DNA of 64,000 nucleotides from Flavobacteriales bacterium 34_180_T64 (GCA_002162765.1 MAAR01000012.1:1-64000); one strand, 5' to 3'; positions 1 to 8,854 are shown, numbered from the stretch's first letter. Program-made: numbers and translations. The notes: a model not told the origin generated them from the letters alone.

Positions 1-2662
1 CGTTCTTATCCGTCAACGTAAATTGTCCAAAACCATCCCCATCATCATCACATACATACAACGGGGTTGGTACCAATACGGCAGGTAAGGGTAAGACTAT
101 TAGATCGAAGGTGGTATATCCATAACATGCAGGATATAATGGGTCTTCTACGCGTACATGAATCGTTTGTGGATTAGTGATATTATCATATGCATTAATA
201 TTAGCAATAGCATTAATAGGCGCATCGGCATTGGCCTGAGACTCATAATAAGTAACGTTATAAATTAAAGGATCTTGTCCATTTAATATAGTCAAATCTT
301 GAGTGCTTAAATCAAAAGTTGAGATGCCATCATTACTAATATCATCACAAACTTCCATATTTGTTGGCTGTGTTGCAAGAGCTTGATAATTAACTGTTAA
401 ATTAAAAACTGATAACGTCGAAGCCATATAACATGTATCATCACTTACACTCTCAACGCGAACAAAAATTGGTTGAGGACTTGTAATATTAGTATAAGGA
501 CTAACTAAAGCTCCTGTATCTCCATCAGCGTCAGCAAAATTAAGATGATAAGTCACTTCAAAATCGGCAGCTGGCTGAGCACCTAAAATTCCTATATCTT
601 GTGATGTTAAATCAAAAGGAGCAAAACCATCATTACTATCATCATCACATACAACTAAATCTAAAACTGGATTAATTACCAAATTAAAAAGTTCGATATC
701 GAAAAAAGTAGTTTCAAAACAAGTTTGAGTGACGTCTGCAATACGAACGTGAATAGTTTGAGGATTAGAAATGTTAGTATATGGAGACACTATGGCGCCA
801 ACATTATCTATCGCATCTTGCGCTGTTAGATGATAGGTAATTACAAAGTCTGCAGCGTCTTGAGTATCTAAAACAAATGCATCGTTTTGTGTTAAATCAA
901 ATTCTGCAAATCCAGTACCTGAAGGGTCACATTGATTAATATCTGGTGGCACATTTGCAATTGGGCTTGGTTTAAACTCAACTATTACCGAATCACTAGT
1001 TTGGCATGAACCAGAAAAGACAACATCAACACTATACTCGCCAGGTTCTGTGACATTAAGAACAGAATTTGTTTCTCCAGCTATTTCAACACCGTCCAAA
1101 TACCACACATGGTTAGCAGATGGAGCCTGCGTATCTAGGTCAATCGATTGTCCTAAACATTCTGCCGTACCAGCCATAATAGTAATATCATCTCCTAATT
1201 CTCCTCCTAAAATAAAACTCCCTGCTTCAAGAAAAATCGCAGAATCCCATATAGAATCTCCTTGATCCGCAACCACGAGTTTAATTTCATATGTTGTTTC
1301 AGGAATTACATTAGCAGTGGCAGTTAAAACAACTGTTCTACCGCCATAATTTGTTTCGCCTATCAAATATCCCTCAAAAAAAGCTGGATTCGCAGTACAT
1401 ACTCCCGAATTATTAATATTTAAAACACTAACTGGCGTGCCATCAGGTAATACCGCTAAATTTGTATATGCTGTAGTTCCAACTTCTCTTAATAAGAAGG
1501 CAAAACTGTCAGCAAAACTACATTCCGTACTTCCGTCATATTCTTCAGAGGCCATGATATAGCGAAAACTGATGGTACTCGATGTTGGTACGAAGTTAAA
1601 TTTTATAAATGTTGCGTCATTAGTGTTTGTTTGACTTAAAGCAGCTTCAAGATCGGCATCTCCAGCTTGTCCGTTATTGAATGTCACTAGAGCTCCTCCA
1701 TTACTCACATTACCAGCAGGATGCGCTCTTCCTGTGCTTAAAATAATTCCATCTTCAAAAGGAAAATTTACGGCACCTCCTCTTGTGAAATACCCATAAC
1801 TTTTAGTTGTTAAGCTCGTTGGCGTACCATTTACTTGATACGAAAAATTATCAACCGCAGAACAACCTCCGGAAACCAAAACATTTTCTATGAGCTCTTC
1901 GGGCGAATAAGATGATTCTGCATACGCAGAATTATTAATAGTAATTATTGGTTCTAAAACAAGTACCGATACCAAAGCAGTTTCTGTACACCCTTGAGGG
2001 TTGGTATCGGTAGCAGAAAATGACACCGTATAAGTCCCTGGATTATTATAAATGCTTGTACCTGTAAGACCGGTTCCTGTATCTAAATTTCCAAAATTCC
2101 AGTCATAAGTTGCACCTGTTCCATCATCAGAGAATGTAGCACTACCCGTAAAATCAATTGATGTTCCTGGCAATACTTCAATTACTCCTGATCCATTAAC
2201 TGCTGGAACAGCACTAATTGTTGGTGTAATTGTTTGACAAGGAACGGCACAGAATATCTCTGCAGCAAAACCTGTTGTCGTTCCAGTATCATTAGAAATA
2301 AACTCTAAGGTAATACAGCCACTTGTATTCGTATCTGAAGCCTGAACGAATCCAGGATTTACTACTCCGGAATATGATCCAATTAAAGGTGCCGCAGTGG
2401 AATCTCCATCATATATGGTTAAAATATCGGTATTTAATTGCGTGCTAAAATGTGTAAAATTCAAGATAATAAATTCACCCGCATTTTCAGCACATATAGT
2501 AGTCACAATATTTTCGTTACTTCCATAAGCTCCAGCATCACCCCCTGAATCATAAAATATATCTGGATCACATCTATTAAAAGTCCCTGACTGCATCAAC
2601 AAATCTTGTGCACTTGCAGTTAAGGAAATTAAAAACGTAATAACTATGCAAAATCTCTTCAT
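1..2662 (-). CDS. Secreted multidomain protein (CUB-like, PKD, choice-of-anchor L, tandem repeats), partial
   Basis: The gene starts at the ATG complementary to 2660-2662 and reads open through base 1, so about 887 residues are visible and the C terminus lies outside the window. A signal peptide (MKRFCIVITFLISLTASAQ) is followed by a CUB-like domain (about residues 20-145, with FYDSGGDAGAYGSNE and LTIYDGD), a PKD domain (YDWNFG, GTYTVSFSATD), and a choice-of-anchor L domain (FEDGIILSTGRA, GDADLEAALSQTNTNDA, FRYIMASEEYDG). Four repeats of 94-100 residues follow, each opening with a Cys-Asp motif (CDPSGTGF, CDDDSNDGF, CDDISNDGI, CDDDGDGFG). Flavobacterial proteins of this build usually end in a gliding-motility-type T9SS sorting domain; that is inference here. 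The likely role is adhesion or a surface/secreted structure. A good promoter-like site lies at 2692-2718. Confidence 0.85.
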   Translation of the reverse strand, partial: MKRFCIVITFLISLTASAQDLLMQSGTFNRCDPDIFYDSGGDAGAYGSNENIVTTICAENAGEFIILNFTHFSTQLNTDILTIYDGDSTAAPLIGSYSGVVNPGFVQASDTNTSGCITLEFISNDTGTTTGFAAEIFCAVPCQTITPTISAVPAVNGSGVIEVLPGTSIDFTGSATFSDDGTGATYDWNFGNLDTGTGLTGTSIYNNPGTYTVSFSATDTNPQGCTETALVSVLVLEPIITINNSAYAESSYSPEELIENVLVSGGCSAVDNFSYQVNGTPTSLTTKSYGYFTRGGAVNFPFEDGIILSTGRAHPAGNVSNGGALVTFNNGQAGDADLEAALSQTNTNDATFIKFNFVPTSSTISFRYIMASEEYDGSTECSFADSFAFLLREVGTTAYTNLAVLPDGTPVSVLNINNSGVCTANPAFFEGYLIGETNYGGRTVVLTATANVIPETTYEIKLVVADQGDSIWDSAIFLEAGSFILGGELGDDITIMAGTAECLGQSIDLDTQAPSANHVWYLDGVEIAGETNSVLNVTEPGEYSVDVVFSGSCQTSDSVIVEFKPSPIANVPPDINQCDPSGTGFAEFDLTQNDAFVLDTQDAADFVITYHLTAQDAIDNVGAIVSPYTNISNPQTIHVRIADVTQTCFETTFFDIELFNLVINPVLDLVVCDDDSNDGFAPFDLTSQDIGILGAQPAADFEVTYHLNFADADGDTGALVSPYTNITSPQPIFVRVESVSDDTCYMASTLSVFNLTVNYQALATQPTNMEVCDDISNDGISTFDLSTQDLTILNGQDPLIYNVTYYESQANADAPINAIANINAYDNITNPQTIHVRVEDPLYPACYGYTTFDLIVLPLPAVLVPTPLYVCDDDGDGFGQFTLTDKN

Positions 2663-2691
2663 AACACTTAATTGATCAATTAGTTTAATTG

Positions 2692-2718
2692 CAAAAACAA
2701 TTAAAACGATTATTACAA
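2692..2718 (-). promoter_or_regulatory. Candidate promoter of the secreted multidomain protein
   Basis: On the minus strand TTG (2718-2716) is followed about 19 bp later by TGTTTTTG (2699-2692), one mismatch from the Bacteroidota -7 consensus TAnnTTTG. The ATG lies 30 bp downstream. Confidence 0.4.
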
Positions 2719-3047
2719 TTGCTTATTGAACATATACTTTTTCCTAAAGCGCAACTAAACATTTGCAAACTTTGATATGAAAAAACTTCCAACGTATTAT
2801 TTTGCATGCTAAATTTCTTCATTTTCCTAAGTAGGTTCAATAAAATAAAAGCGGAAATTTAATACATTTTAACTAATTAGACCCTATTTAATTGCTACAA
2901 AATTGACAGTTTAACACTTATCTCATTGCAAATAAAGCTGATTCGTTATTCAAAAATTATTGCTGATGTAAGATAAAACTGAAAAATGAGCCGCTAATTT
3001 TAAAAATCTTAACACAAAACCTGCATTTAGTTACCCTTTTGTTTCCT

Positions 3048-3055
3048 TATTTTTG
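3048..3055 (+). promoter_or_regulatory. Candidate -7 element (TATTTTTG) of the NifU-type gene
   Basis: The site is an exact match to TAnnTTTG, 16 bp before the ATG at 3072. It lies downstream of the in-frame TTG at 3039, so it argues for the ATG as the true start. No clear -33 TTG was found. Confidence 0.5.
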
Positions 3056-3071
3056 CATAAAATTAATTGCA

Positions 3072-3977
3072 ATGATACAGGTAACAATTTCAATAAAAGA
3101 AACGTCTAATCCCTCAATAATAAAATTTGAAGCCGACTCTTTTTTAACCCAATATGAGAGCTTTGAGTTTAATAATATCGATGCTGCTAAATCTTCCCCT
3201 TTAGCCCAGCAACTCTTCTATTTACCCTTTGTTAAGAAAGTTTATATTTCCGGAAATTTTATTGCAATTGAGCGTTATAACATTGTAGAATGGTCAGATG
3301 TCCAACAAGAAGTTGCAACTCAGATAGAATCATTTATTAATAAGGGCGGGATCATAATTGAAGAGAATTTAATTAAGACTAAAAAAGTACCTGTTACTGT
3401 CTATGCTGAAAGCACTCCAAATCCTTCAGTACTCAAATTTGTGACTAATAAAAAAATAGTGAATTCAAATTATGAATTTGTTTCAATTGATGAGGCTAAG
3501 TTTTCTCCATTAGCTTCAGAATTATTTCACTTTCCATTTGTAAAGGGGGTGTTTTTAGATGAAAATTTTGTATCCATCACCAAATATGAAGTTGCTGACT
3601 GGAATGACATTACCTTAGAGTTAAGAGAATTTATTAAATCATACATCGAAAACGGCAAAGTGATTATTCTTGAAAACGCGCCTGAAGCACTTCAAAAAAC
3701 CACAAAGCATGTTGAAGATCATTTTGAATCATTAGATGATATTTCAAAACAAATTGTAAATATTTTAGAAGAATATGTAAAACCGGCCGTTGCTAGTGAT
3801 GGAGGTAACATTGAGTTCAAATCATATGATCCAGAAAGCAAAGTAGTTCAAGTTATTTTGCAAGGTGCTTGCAGTGGATGTCCTTCTTCAACTTTCACCT
3901 TAAAGAGCGGTATTGAAAACATGTTAAAGGAAATGCTTAAAGACAAAGTTAGTAGTGTTGAAGCTATTAATGGCTAA
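3072..3977 (+). CDS. NifU-family Fe-S scaffold/carrier with two Nfu N-terminal domains
   Basis: The 301-residue protein has two tandem Nfu_N domains (about residues 2-97 and 107-200; paired motifs TSNPSIIKFE / TPNPSVLKFV and SPLAQQLFYLPFVK / SPLASELFHFPFVK) and a C-terminal NifU domain (about 223-301) with the cluster-binding CSGC motif at 267-270. By family it assembles or carries [4Fe-4S]/[2Fe-2S] clusters for apoproteins in the cytoplasm. I chose the ATG at 3072 over an upstream in-frame TTG at 3039, because the homology to Nfu_N begins at MIQVTISIKE and a promoter element sits between the two. The gene stands alone and divergent from the surface-protein gene. The internal duplication of the N domain is clear by eye. 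Confidence 0.93.
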   Translation: MIQVTISIKETSNPSIIKFEADSFLTQYESFEFNNIDAAKSSPLAQQLFYLPFVKKVYISGNFIAIERYNIVEWSDVQQEVATQIESFINKGGIIIEENLIKTKKVPVTVYAESTPNPSVLKFVTNKKIVNSNYEFVSIDEAKFSPLASELFHFPFVKGVFLDENFVSITKYEVADWNDITLELREFIKSYIENGKVIILENAPEALQKTTKHVEDHFESLDDISKQIVNILEEYVKPAVASDGGNIEFKSYDPESKVVQVILQGACSGCPSSTFTLKSGIENMLKEMLKDKVSSVEAING

Positions 3978-4286
3978 AAACAAGTAGAATACCCTTTAAA
4001 ACTGTTGAGTATACCTGTACTGTTTATGATTAGTTCAATACTCTAATGTAAAAGCTAAATAAGTCTCTGAATACAGATTAAATCTCAACTTACTTTTGAT
4101 GTCTATGAGTTGTCTTCACTCGATATATACTATATCAGATCTAAATGAGCTGTCAATAACGCATGAAATCTGTTAAAATTCATTGTTTTAGGAAAATGTT
4201 ATGATTAATTATTCCTTGCACTTGAAATATATTTCTATTTTCGCTACTTAAATTTTTAAAAATTAATTCATCAACATAAGTAAAAC
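3978..4286. other. Intergenic region, 309 bp
   Basis: No gene or convincing terminator is seen. A weak inverted repeat (GAGTAT/ATACTC, about 27-nt loop) lies near 4005-4045. The right end holds the candidate promoter of the next gene (4216-4243). Confidence 0.5.
4216..4243 (+). promoter_or_regulatory. Candidate promoter for the secreted paralog at 4287
   Basis: TTG at 4216-4218 and TATTTTCG at 4236-4243 are spaced 20 bp, close to the -33/-7 geometry of Bacteroidota promoters, with one mismatch in the -7 element. Confidence 0.45.
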
Positions 4287-4967
4287 ATGAAAAAGATCTT
4301 ATTAGTCTCCATTCTAGCATTGTTTATCAGCGTTTCTTTAAATGCGCAAGAAAACAATAGAACATTAATCGCAGGTTCTAATCAAACTTATACGTTTGAC
4401 AAGAGTGATAAATCGGTTAAAGGGTCGCCATACATTAATGATTCATTTTCTCCAGCACGTGTAAAAAGTGATGGAATTAAAGTATATAAAATTAGGTATA
4501 ATGCGCTTGCTGACCAAATGGAAGTTGAAGATGAAAATAGCAAAAAATACACTATAGACAAGAGTCTTAAGAATGTATTAATCACCTTTATTTCAGACAA
4601 TAAAACGTATCAATCTTATGATTACGAAAACAAAGATGGCAATCTGAAAAGAGGATTTTTTGTTAATGTTTCTCCTGCAGACAATAAGGTTAAACTCTTA
4701 AATAAAGAATTTAAAAAATATATTGCTGGGGCTGCTCCTAAAAACGGGTATTCTGCGCCAAAACCTGCATATTATAAAAAAGTAGATGAATACTACATTA
4801 AGATTAACGATAATTCTGCAGTCGTTTTACCTAACAAAGGTAAAAAAATCGCTGCTTTGTTTCCGGAAAAATCAAGTGATATTATAGCTTTTATAAAAGC
4901 TAATAAGATCAAAACTTCTAAAGAAGCCCATTTAATAAAGCTTATGAATCACATTAGTACGTTATAA
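4287..4967 (+). CDS. Secreted protein of unknown function, paralog A
   Basis: The 226-residue protein has a clear signal peptide (MKKILLVSILALFISVSLNAQ) and no other membrane segment. I do not recognise the family. It is colinear over its whole length with the protein encoded at 7261-7950: shared stretches include YTFDKSDKSVKGSPYIN / YTFDRSDKTIQGNPYIN, FSPARV, IRYNA/LRYNA, DNKTYQ, ALFPEKS/NLFPEHS, and the ends HISTL/YINTL. It is rich in Lys and Tyr, without Cys or evident catalytic motif. A strong terminator follows at 4987-5023, so it is probably monocistronic. A periplasmic or outer-surface location is inferred from the signal peptide only. Confidence 0.85.
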   Translation: MKKILLVSILALFISVSLNAQENNRTLIAGSNQTYTFDKSDKSVKGSPYINDSFSPARVKSDGIKVYKIRYNALADQMEVEDENSKKYTIDKSLKNVLITFISDNKTYQSYDYENKDGNLKRGFFVNVSPADNKVKLLNKEFKKYIAGAAPKNGYSAPKPAYYKKVDEYYIKINDNSAVVLPNKGKKIAALFPEKSSDIIAFIKANKIKTSKEAHLIKLMNHISTL

Positions 4968-4986
4968 GTTTTTCTCAGTTATAATT

Positions 4987-5023
4987 AAAAGCGTTCATTT
5001 TATTAAAATTGAACGCTTTTTTT
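4987..5023 (+). terminator. Intrinsic terminator after paralog A
   Basis: AAAAGCGTTCA pairs with TGAACGCTTTT around an AT-rich centre that can itself pair, followed by a T run to 5023. Confidence 0.85.
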
Positions 5024-5039
5024 ATGCCATGCTTTTTCA

Positions 5040-5047
5040 TAACTTTG
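5040..5047 (+). promoter_or_regulatory. Candidate -7 element (TAACTTTG) only 4 bp before the start codon
   Basis: The site matches TAnnTTTG exactly and ends 4 bp before the ATG at 5052, right after the preceding terminator. If used, the transcript would be leaderless or nearly so. No -33 TTG is evident. Confidence 0.4.
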
Positions 5048-5051
5048 AAAT

Positions 5052-7154
5052 ATGCGATTCAAGTTACTTCTTATTATCTCTTTTACCATTCTTTGCTGTA
5101 AAGGACAAAATTCCAATCCTATGACACATGAATTCACTAATGATCTCATAAATGAGACAAGTCCGTATCTGCTGCAGCACGCCCATAATCCAGTAAATTG
5201 GAAAGCATGGAATGCCTCAACTTTAAATGAAGCAAAAACTCAAAATAAACTTATCATTATTAGTGTTGGTTATGCTGCGTGTCATTGGTGTCATGTAATG
5301 GAGCATGAAAGTTTTGAAGATGTAGAAGTAGCTGAAATAATGAATACAAATTTCATCAATATAAAAATTGATAGAGAGGAACGACCTGATATTGACCAGG
5401 TTTATATGAATGCCGTTCAACTAATGACTGGTAGTGGTGGATGGCCGATGAATGTTATTGCTTTACCTGATGGACGGCCAGTTTGGGGTGGTACGTATTT
5501 CAGAAAAGAACAATGGATCAGTTCCTTGGAACAAATATCAAAATTGTACAAAGAAAAGCCAGAAAAACTACTTGAATATGCCCAGAAGTTAGAAGAAGGA
5601 ATTGCAGCTTTAGATATTGTGAATCTCAACTCCGAAACACCAAAATTCGAACCTAATTTTATTGATGAAGCTGTTCATAAATGGTCTAAACAATTCGATC
5701 ATAGAGAAGGAGGTTTAAATAGGTCTCCTAAATTTATGATGCCCAATAATTATCATTTTTTACTTCGGTATGCCTACAAAACCAAGGATGAAAAGCTGCA
5801 AGAATATGTTAACAAAACACTGACTCAAATAGCGTATGGCGGTGTTTTTGATCAAATAGGTGGTGGGTTTTCGCGCTATGCAACAGATATAAATTGGCAT
5901 GTTCCACATTTCGAAAAAATGCTATATGATAATGGCCAACTTGTAAGTCTTTATGCAGATGCTTACTTAATTACGAAAAACAAATTGTACAAAAATGTCA
6001 TAGAAGAAACTCTTGATTTTATTAAGAATGAATTGACTCATACAAATGGTATTTTTTATTCTTCACTTGATGCCGATAGTAATAATTCATTAAATGAACT
6101 GGAAGAAGGCGCATTTTATGTCTGGAAAAAAGATGAATTGGAATTACTATTAGAGGACGATTTTAAACTTTTTGCTCATTATTACAACATCAATAACTAT
6201 GGGTTTTGGGAACATAACAACTATGTTCTTATTCGTAAAGATGATGATCTTTCTAGCCTGAAAAAATTCTCTTTAACTCAGGAGCAATTGGATACTAAAA
6301 AGAAAAAATGGAAGCAACTATTATTGAAAGAAAGAGCCAAAAGAGAAAAACCTAGACTAGACGATAAAACTTTGACGTCTTGGAATGCCATCATGCTGAA
6401 AGGATATATTGATGCATACCGAGTTTTAGGTCATAATGAATATTTAGAGGTTGCACTAAAAAATGCAGCTTTTATAAGAGACACTCAATTAAGAGCAGAT
6501 GGTGGTCTAAATCATAATTTCAAAAACGGCACTAGTTCCATCAATGGTTATTTAGAAGATTATGCAAATACTATTGATGCCTTTCTAGCTTTATATGAAA
6601 ACACCATAGATGAAACCTGGTTATTAATTGCAAGAGATTTATCAAATTATGTGTTTGATCACTTTGTTGATGACACAAATCGTATGTTCTATTTCACTTC
6701 TGACGAAGACCCAAGTTTAGTATCGCGAACTATTGAATATCGTGATAATGTGATTCCTGCGAGTAGTTCAATCATGGCAAAAAATTTGTTCAAGTTATCT
6801 CATTATTTTAATAATTCGCACTTTTATAATGTGGCTACTACAATGCTGAATAATGTGAAACCAGAAATACTCACCTATCCTTCAAGCTATTCAAATTGGT
6901 TGGATTTAATGCTAAATTATACTGAGCCATATTATGAAATTGCAATTGTTGGTGATGACGTGATGCAAAAAATATCAAAACTAAACACCTATTACATTCC
7001 AAATAAAATTATTGCTGGAAGTAAAATTGATAATAGTCTGCCATTATTAAAAAATAGATATATTGAGGATGAAACATTAATTTATGTATGCGTAAATAAT
7101 GCCTGCAAATTACCAGTTTCTAATGTTAATGAAGCTGTTAAACTAATTGAATAG
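5052..7154 (+). CDS. DUF255/thioredoxin-domain lipoprotein (YyaL/SSP411 family)
   Basis: The 700-residue protein begins with a lipoprotein-type signal (MRFKLLLIISFTILC, candidate lipidation Cys at 15 or 16). An N-terminal thioredoxin-like DUF255 domain follows, with NPVNWKAW and a CHWC motif at residues 77-80 (SVGYAACHWCHVMEHESF). After it come the conserved family stretches MTGSGGWPMNV and DGRPVWGGTYF, then an (alpha/alpha)6-barrel-like remainder (HFEKMLYDNGQL, DDKTLTSWNA, GYLEDYA). Length fits the family (about 650-750). The biochemical function is not established; redox or sugar-epimerase-like roles have been suggested for relatives. It lies between two paralogous secreted proteins. The start is supported by the signal peptide. 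Confidence 0.9.
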   Translation: MRFKLLLIISFTILCCKGQNSNPMTHEFTNDLINETSPYLLQHAHNPVNWKAWNASTLNEAKTQNKLIIISVGYAACHWCHVMEHESFEDVEVAEIMNTNFINIKIDREERPDIDQVYMNAVQLMTGSGGWPMNVIALPDGRPVWGGTYFRKEQWISSLEQISKLYKEKPEKLLEYAQKLEEGIAALDIVNLNSETPKFEPNFIDEAVHKWSKQFDHREGGLNRSPKFMMPNNYHFLLRYAYKTKDEKLQEYVNKTLTQIAYGGVFDQIGGGFSRYATDINWHVPHFEKMLYDNGQLVSLYADAYLITKNKLYKNVIEETLDFIKNELTHTNGIFYSSLDADSNNSLNELEEGAFYVWKKDELELLLEDDFKLFAHYYNINNYGFWEHNNYVLIRKDDDLSSLKKFSLTQEQLDTKKKKWKQLLLKERAKREKPRLDDKTLTSWNAIMLKGYIDAYRVLGHNEYLEVALKNAAFIRDTQLRADGGLNHNFKNGTSSINGYLEDYANTIDAFLALYENTIDETWLLIARDLSNYVFDHFVDDTNRMFYFTSDEDPSLVSRTIEYRDNVIPASSSIMAKNLFKLSHYFNNSHFYNVATTMLNNVKPEILTYPSSYSNWLDLMLNYTEPYYEIAIVGDDVMQKISKLNTYYIPNKIIAGSKIDNSLPLLKNRYIEDETLIYVCVNNACKLPVSNVNEAVKLIE

Positions 7155-7220
7155 AATTCATACAAGCTTCTATATTTAGGATTCAATTTGCTATCTTTAT
7201 AAGAAATTTACTACTGGCAT

Positions 7221-7228
7221 TATATTTG
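7221..7228 (+). promoter_or_regulatory. Candidate -7 element (TATATTTG) of paralog B
   Basis: Exact TAnnTTTG match 32 bp before the ATG at 7261. It overlaps an in-frame GTG at 7228, which makes that GTG an unlikely start. Confidence 0.5.
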
Positions 7229-7260
7229 TGTCAAAATCATTAAAACTAAATCTTATTATT

Positions 7261-7950
7261 ATGAAACCATTCTATGTCATTTTTACTTCTTTTATTTTTG
7301 TTTTTCAAAGCTTTTCTCAGGACCTTATAAATACTCAGACGCTTGTTGAATCAAATTTTGGGAGTATTTATACATTTGACAGAAGTGATAAAACCATTCA
7401 AGGTAATCCTTATATAAACATGGCCTTTTCTCCAGCGCGAGTATCAGCTGATAAAGATAAAATATACAATTTAAGATATAACGCTGTTAATGATGAAATC
7501 GAAGTACAATCAGACAAGAATACCATTCATAATATTAATAAAAATATCAAAAATGTATCTATCACGTTTTTAAAAGACAATAAAACGTATCAAGCTTTAA
7601 ATTATATCGATAAAGATGGTATTGCCCAGCGCGGTTATTTTGTCTTTTTAACAAGTTCAATTCTAACGAACCCATTACTTGTCAAAGAGGTTAAAAAATT
7701 TATAGAGAGACAACCCGCCAAAAGTAGTTATCAAGAGGCTAAGCCGGCTAAATTTAAGAGGTTAGACGACGCCTTTTACATCGTTTACAAAAATGAAACT
7801 GCTTTGCGGTTACCAAAAAAAAAGAAAGATATAGCCAATCTTTTTCCAGAGCACTCTAAGGACATACTCGCGTATATTAAATCTAATAAATTAAAAACGT
7901 CTTCAAAAGAAGATTTAATTAGTTTACTTAATTATATAAATACACTGTAG
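7261..7950 (+). CDS. Secreted protein of unknown function, paralog B
   Basis: The 229-residue protein has a signal peptide (MKPFYVIFTSFIFVFQSFSQ) and full-length similarity to the protein at 4287-4967 (YTFDRSDKTIQGNPYIN, FSPARVSADKDK, LFPEHSKDI). The reading frame opens earlier at a GTG (7228), but the signal peptide and the TATATTTG promoter element point to the ATG at 7261. No known domain was recognised. The two paralogs bracket the DUF255 lipoprotein; both have their own promoter-like sites, so the arrangement may reflect duplication around that gene rather than one operon. Confidence 0.85.
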   Translation: MKPFYVIFTSFIFVFQSFSQDLINTQTLVESNFGSIYTFDRSDKTIQGNPYINMAFSPARVSADKDKIYNLRYNAVNDEIEVQSDKNTIHNINKNIKNVSITFLKDNKTYQALNYIDKDGIAQRGYFVFLTSSILTNPLLVKEVKKFIERQPAKSSYQEAKPAKFKRLDDAFYIVYKNETALRLPKKKKDIANLFPEHSKDILAYIKSNKLKTSSKEDLISLLNYINTL

Positions 7951-8002
7951 CATTTTCATTTCAAGTAGGCACATCTATTGTCGTCTCTAATTTTAGGCTA
8001 TA

Positions 8003-8015
8003 ACGGATTATCCGT
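8003..8015. promoter_or_regulatory. 13-bp palindrome abutting the mscS promoter
   Basis: ACGGAT-T-ATCCGT is a perfect inverted repeat with a 1-bp centre. Its last base is the first base of the TAAATTTG element at 8015-8022, a position expected of an operator. The regulator is unknown. Confidence 0.4.
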
Positions 8016-8022
8016 AAATTTG
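8015..8022 (+). promoter_or_regulatory. Candidate -7 element (TAAATTTG) of the MscS gene
   Basis: Exact TAnnTTTG match 19 bp before the ATG at 8042. Confidence 0.5.
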
Positions 8023-8041
8023 CCTTTTTAAAATTACAATC

Positions 8042-8854
8042 ATGGAATTACAAAATTGGATAGATAAAGGATACGAACTCTTAATGGATTTTGGCCCTAA
8101 AGTTTTAGCGGCTATAGTCATTTGGATCATTGGGTCCTGGAGTATTAAAGCAATCTTAAGCGCAGTTAGAAAAACGGCAGAGAAAAGAAATTATGATGTC
8201 AGTTTAAAAAAGTTTTTGTCAAATCTTTTAAATTGGACTCTTAAAATTATTCTTATAATAGTTGTCCTAGGAACAGTAGGAATAGAAACGACCTCTTTTG
8301 CTGCTCTTCTGGCTGCAGCTGGTTTAGCAATAGGTTTAGCACTGCAAGGATCATTAGCTAATTTTGCTGGAGGTGTCTTAATTATGATTTTCAAACCTAT
8401 TAAAATTGGAGACCTCGTTGAGACTCAAGGGGAAGTAGGTGTTGTAAAAGAGATTGAAATCTTTACTACTAAATTAACTGGACTTTCTAATAAAGAGATT
8501 ATTATTCCTAATGGCTCTCTTTCAAATGGCACAATCATTAATTATACAACGGAAGGCACACGACGTGTTGATTTAACGTTTGGGGTAGATTATGCTTCAG
8601 ATATTAAACAAACTAAGTCCATTTTATTGAAAGTACTAAACGACAATCCAAAAGTTATTCAAGTGCCTGCACCAACCGTTAATGTTTCTGAATTAGCTGA
8701 TAGTTCAATAAATTTTGCGACTAGACCATGGTGTAAGACAGAAGATTACTGGGCTGTCTATTTTGATATAACTGAAAACGTAAAAGAAGCTCTTGATGCT
8801 GCAGGTATAGATATACCATATCCACATCAAGTTGAAATTAGAAAAGAAGCTTAA
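8042..8854 (+). CDS. Small-conductance mechanosensitive channel, MscS family
   Basis: The 270-residue protein has three predicted membrane segments (about 20-40, 60-80, 84-112) and the MscS pore helix signature, a Gly/Ala-rich run (LAAAGLAIGLALQGSLANFAGG, about 89-111), followed by the beta domain (IFKPIKIGDLVETQGEVGVV) and the cytoplasmic cage. The length is that of the minimal MscS class. By family it opens on membrane tension and releases osmolytes during hypo-osmotic shock. The gene has its own promoter with an adjacent palindrome. Its stop overlaps the stop of the convergent tsaB by 4 bp (TTAA shared), leaving no space for a terminator. Confidence 0.93.
   Translation: MELQNWIDKGYELLMDFGPKVLAAIVIWIIGSWSIKAILSAVRKTAEKRNYDVSLKKFLSNLLNWTLKIILIIVVLGTVGIETTSFAALLAAAGLAIGLALQGSLANFAGGVLIMIFKPIKIGDLVETQGEVGVVKEIEIFTTKLTGLSNKEIIIPNGSLSNGTIINYTTEGTRRVDLTFGVDYASDIKQTKSILLKVLNDNPKVIQVPAPTVNVSELADSSINFATRPWCKTEDYWAVYFDITENVKEALDAAGIDIPYPHQVEIRKEA

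Larger units (their letters stand above)
2663..3071. other. Divergent intergenic region, 409 bp
   Basis: No gene is visible here. The region separates the divergent secreted protein and the NifU-type gene. It holds a minus-strand promoter-like site near 2692-2718 and a plus-strand TATTTTTG at 3048-3055. The longest start-to-stop stretches are trivial, for example an 11-codon frame at about 2777. No convincing RNA structure was seen. Confidence 0.6.

Noticed and set aside
4005-4045. Possible hairpin GAGTAT/ATACTC after the NifU-type gene
   Set aside because: Only 6 bp with a loop near 27 nt and no T run; too weak for a terminator.
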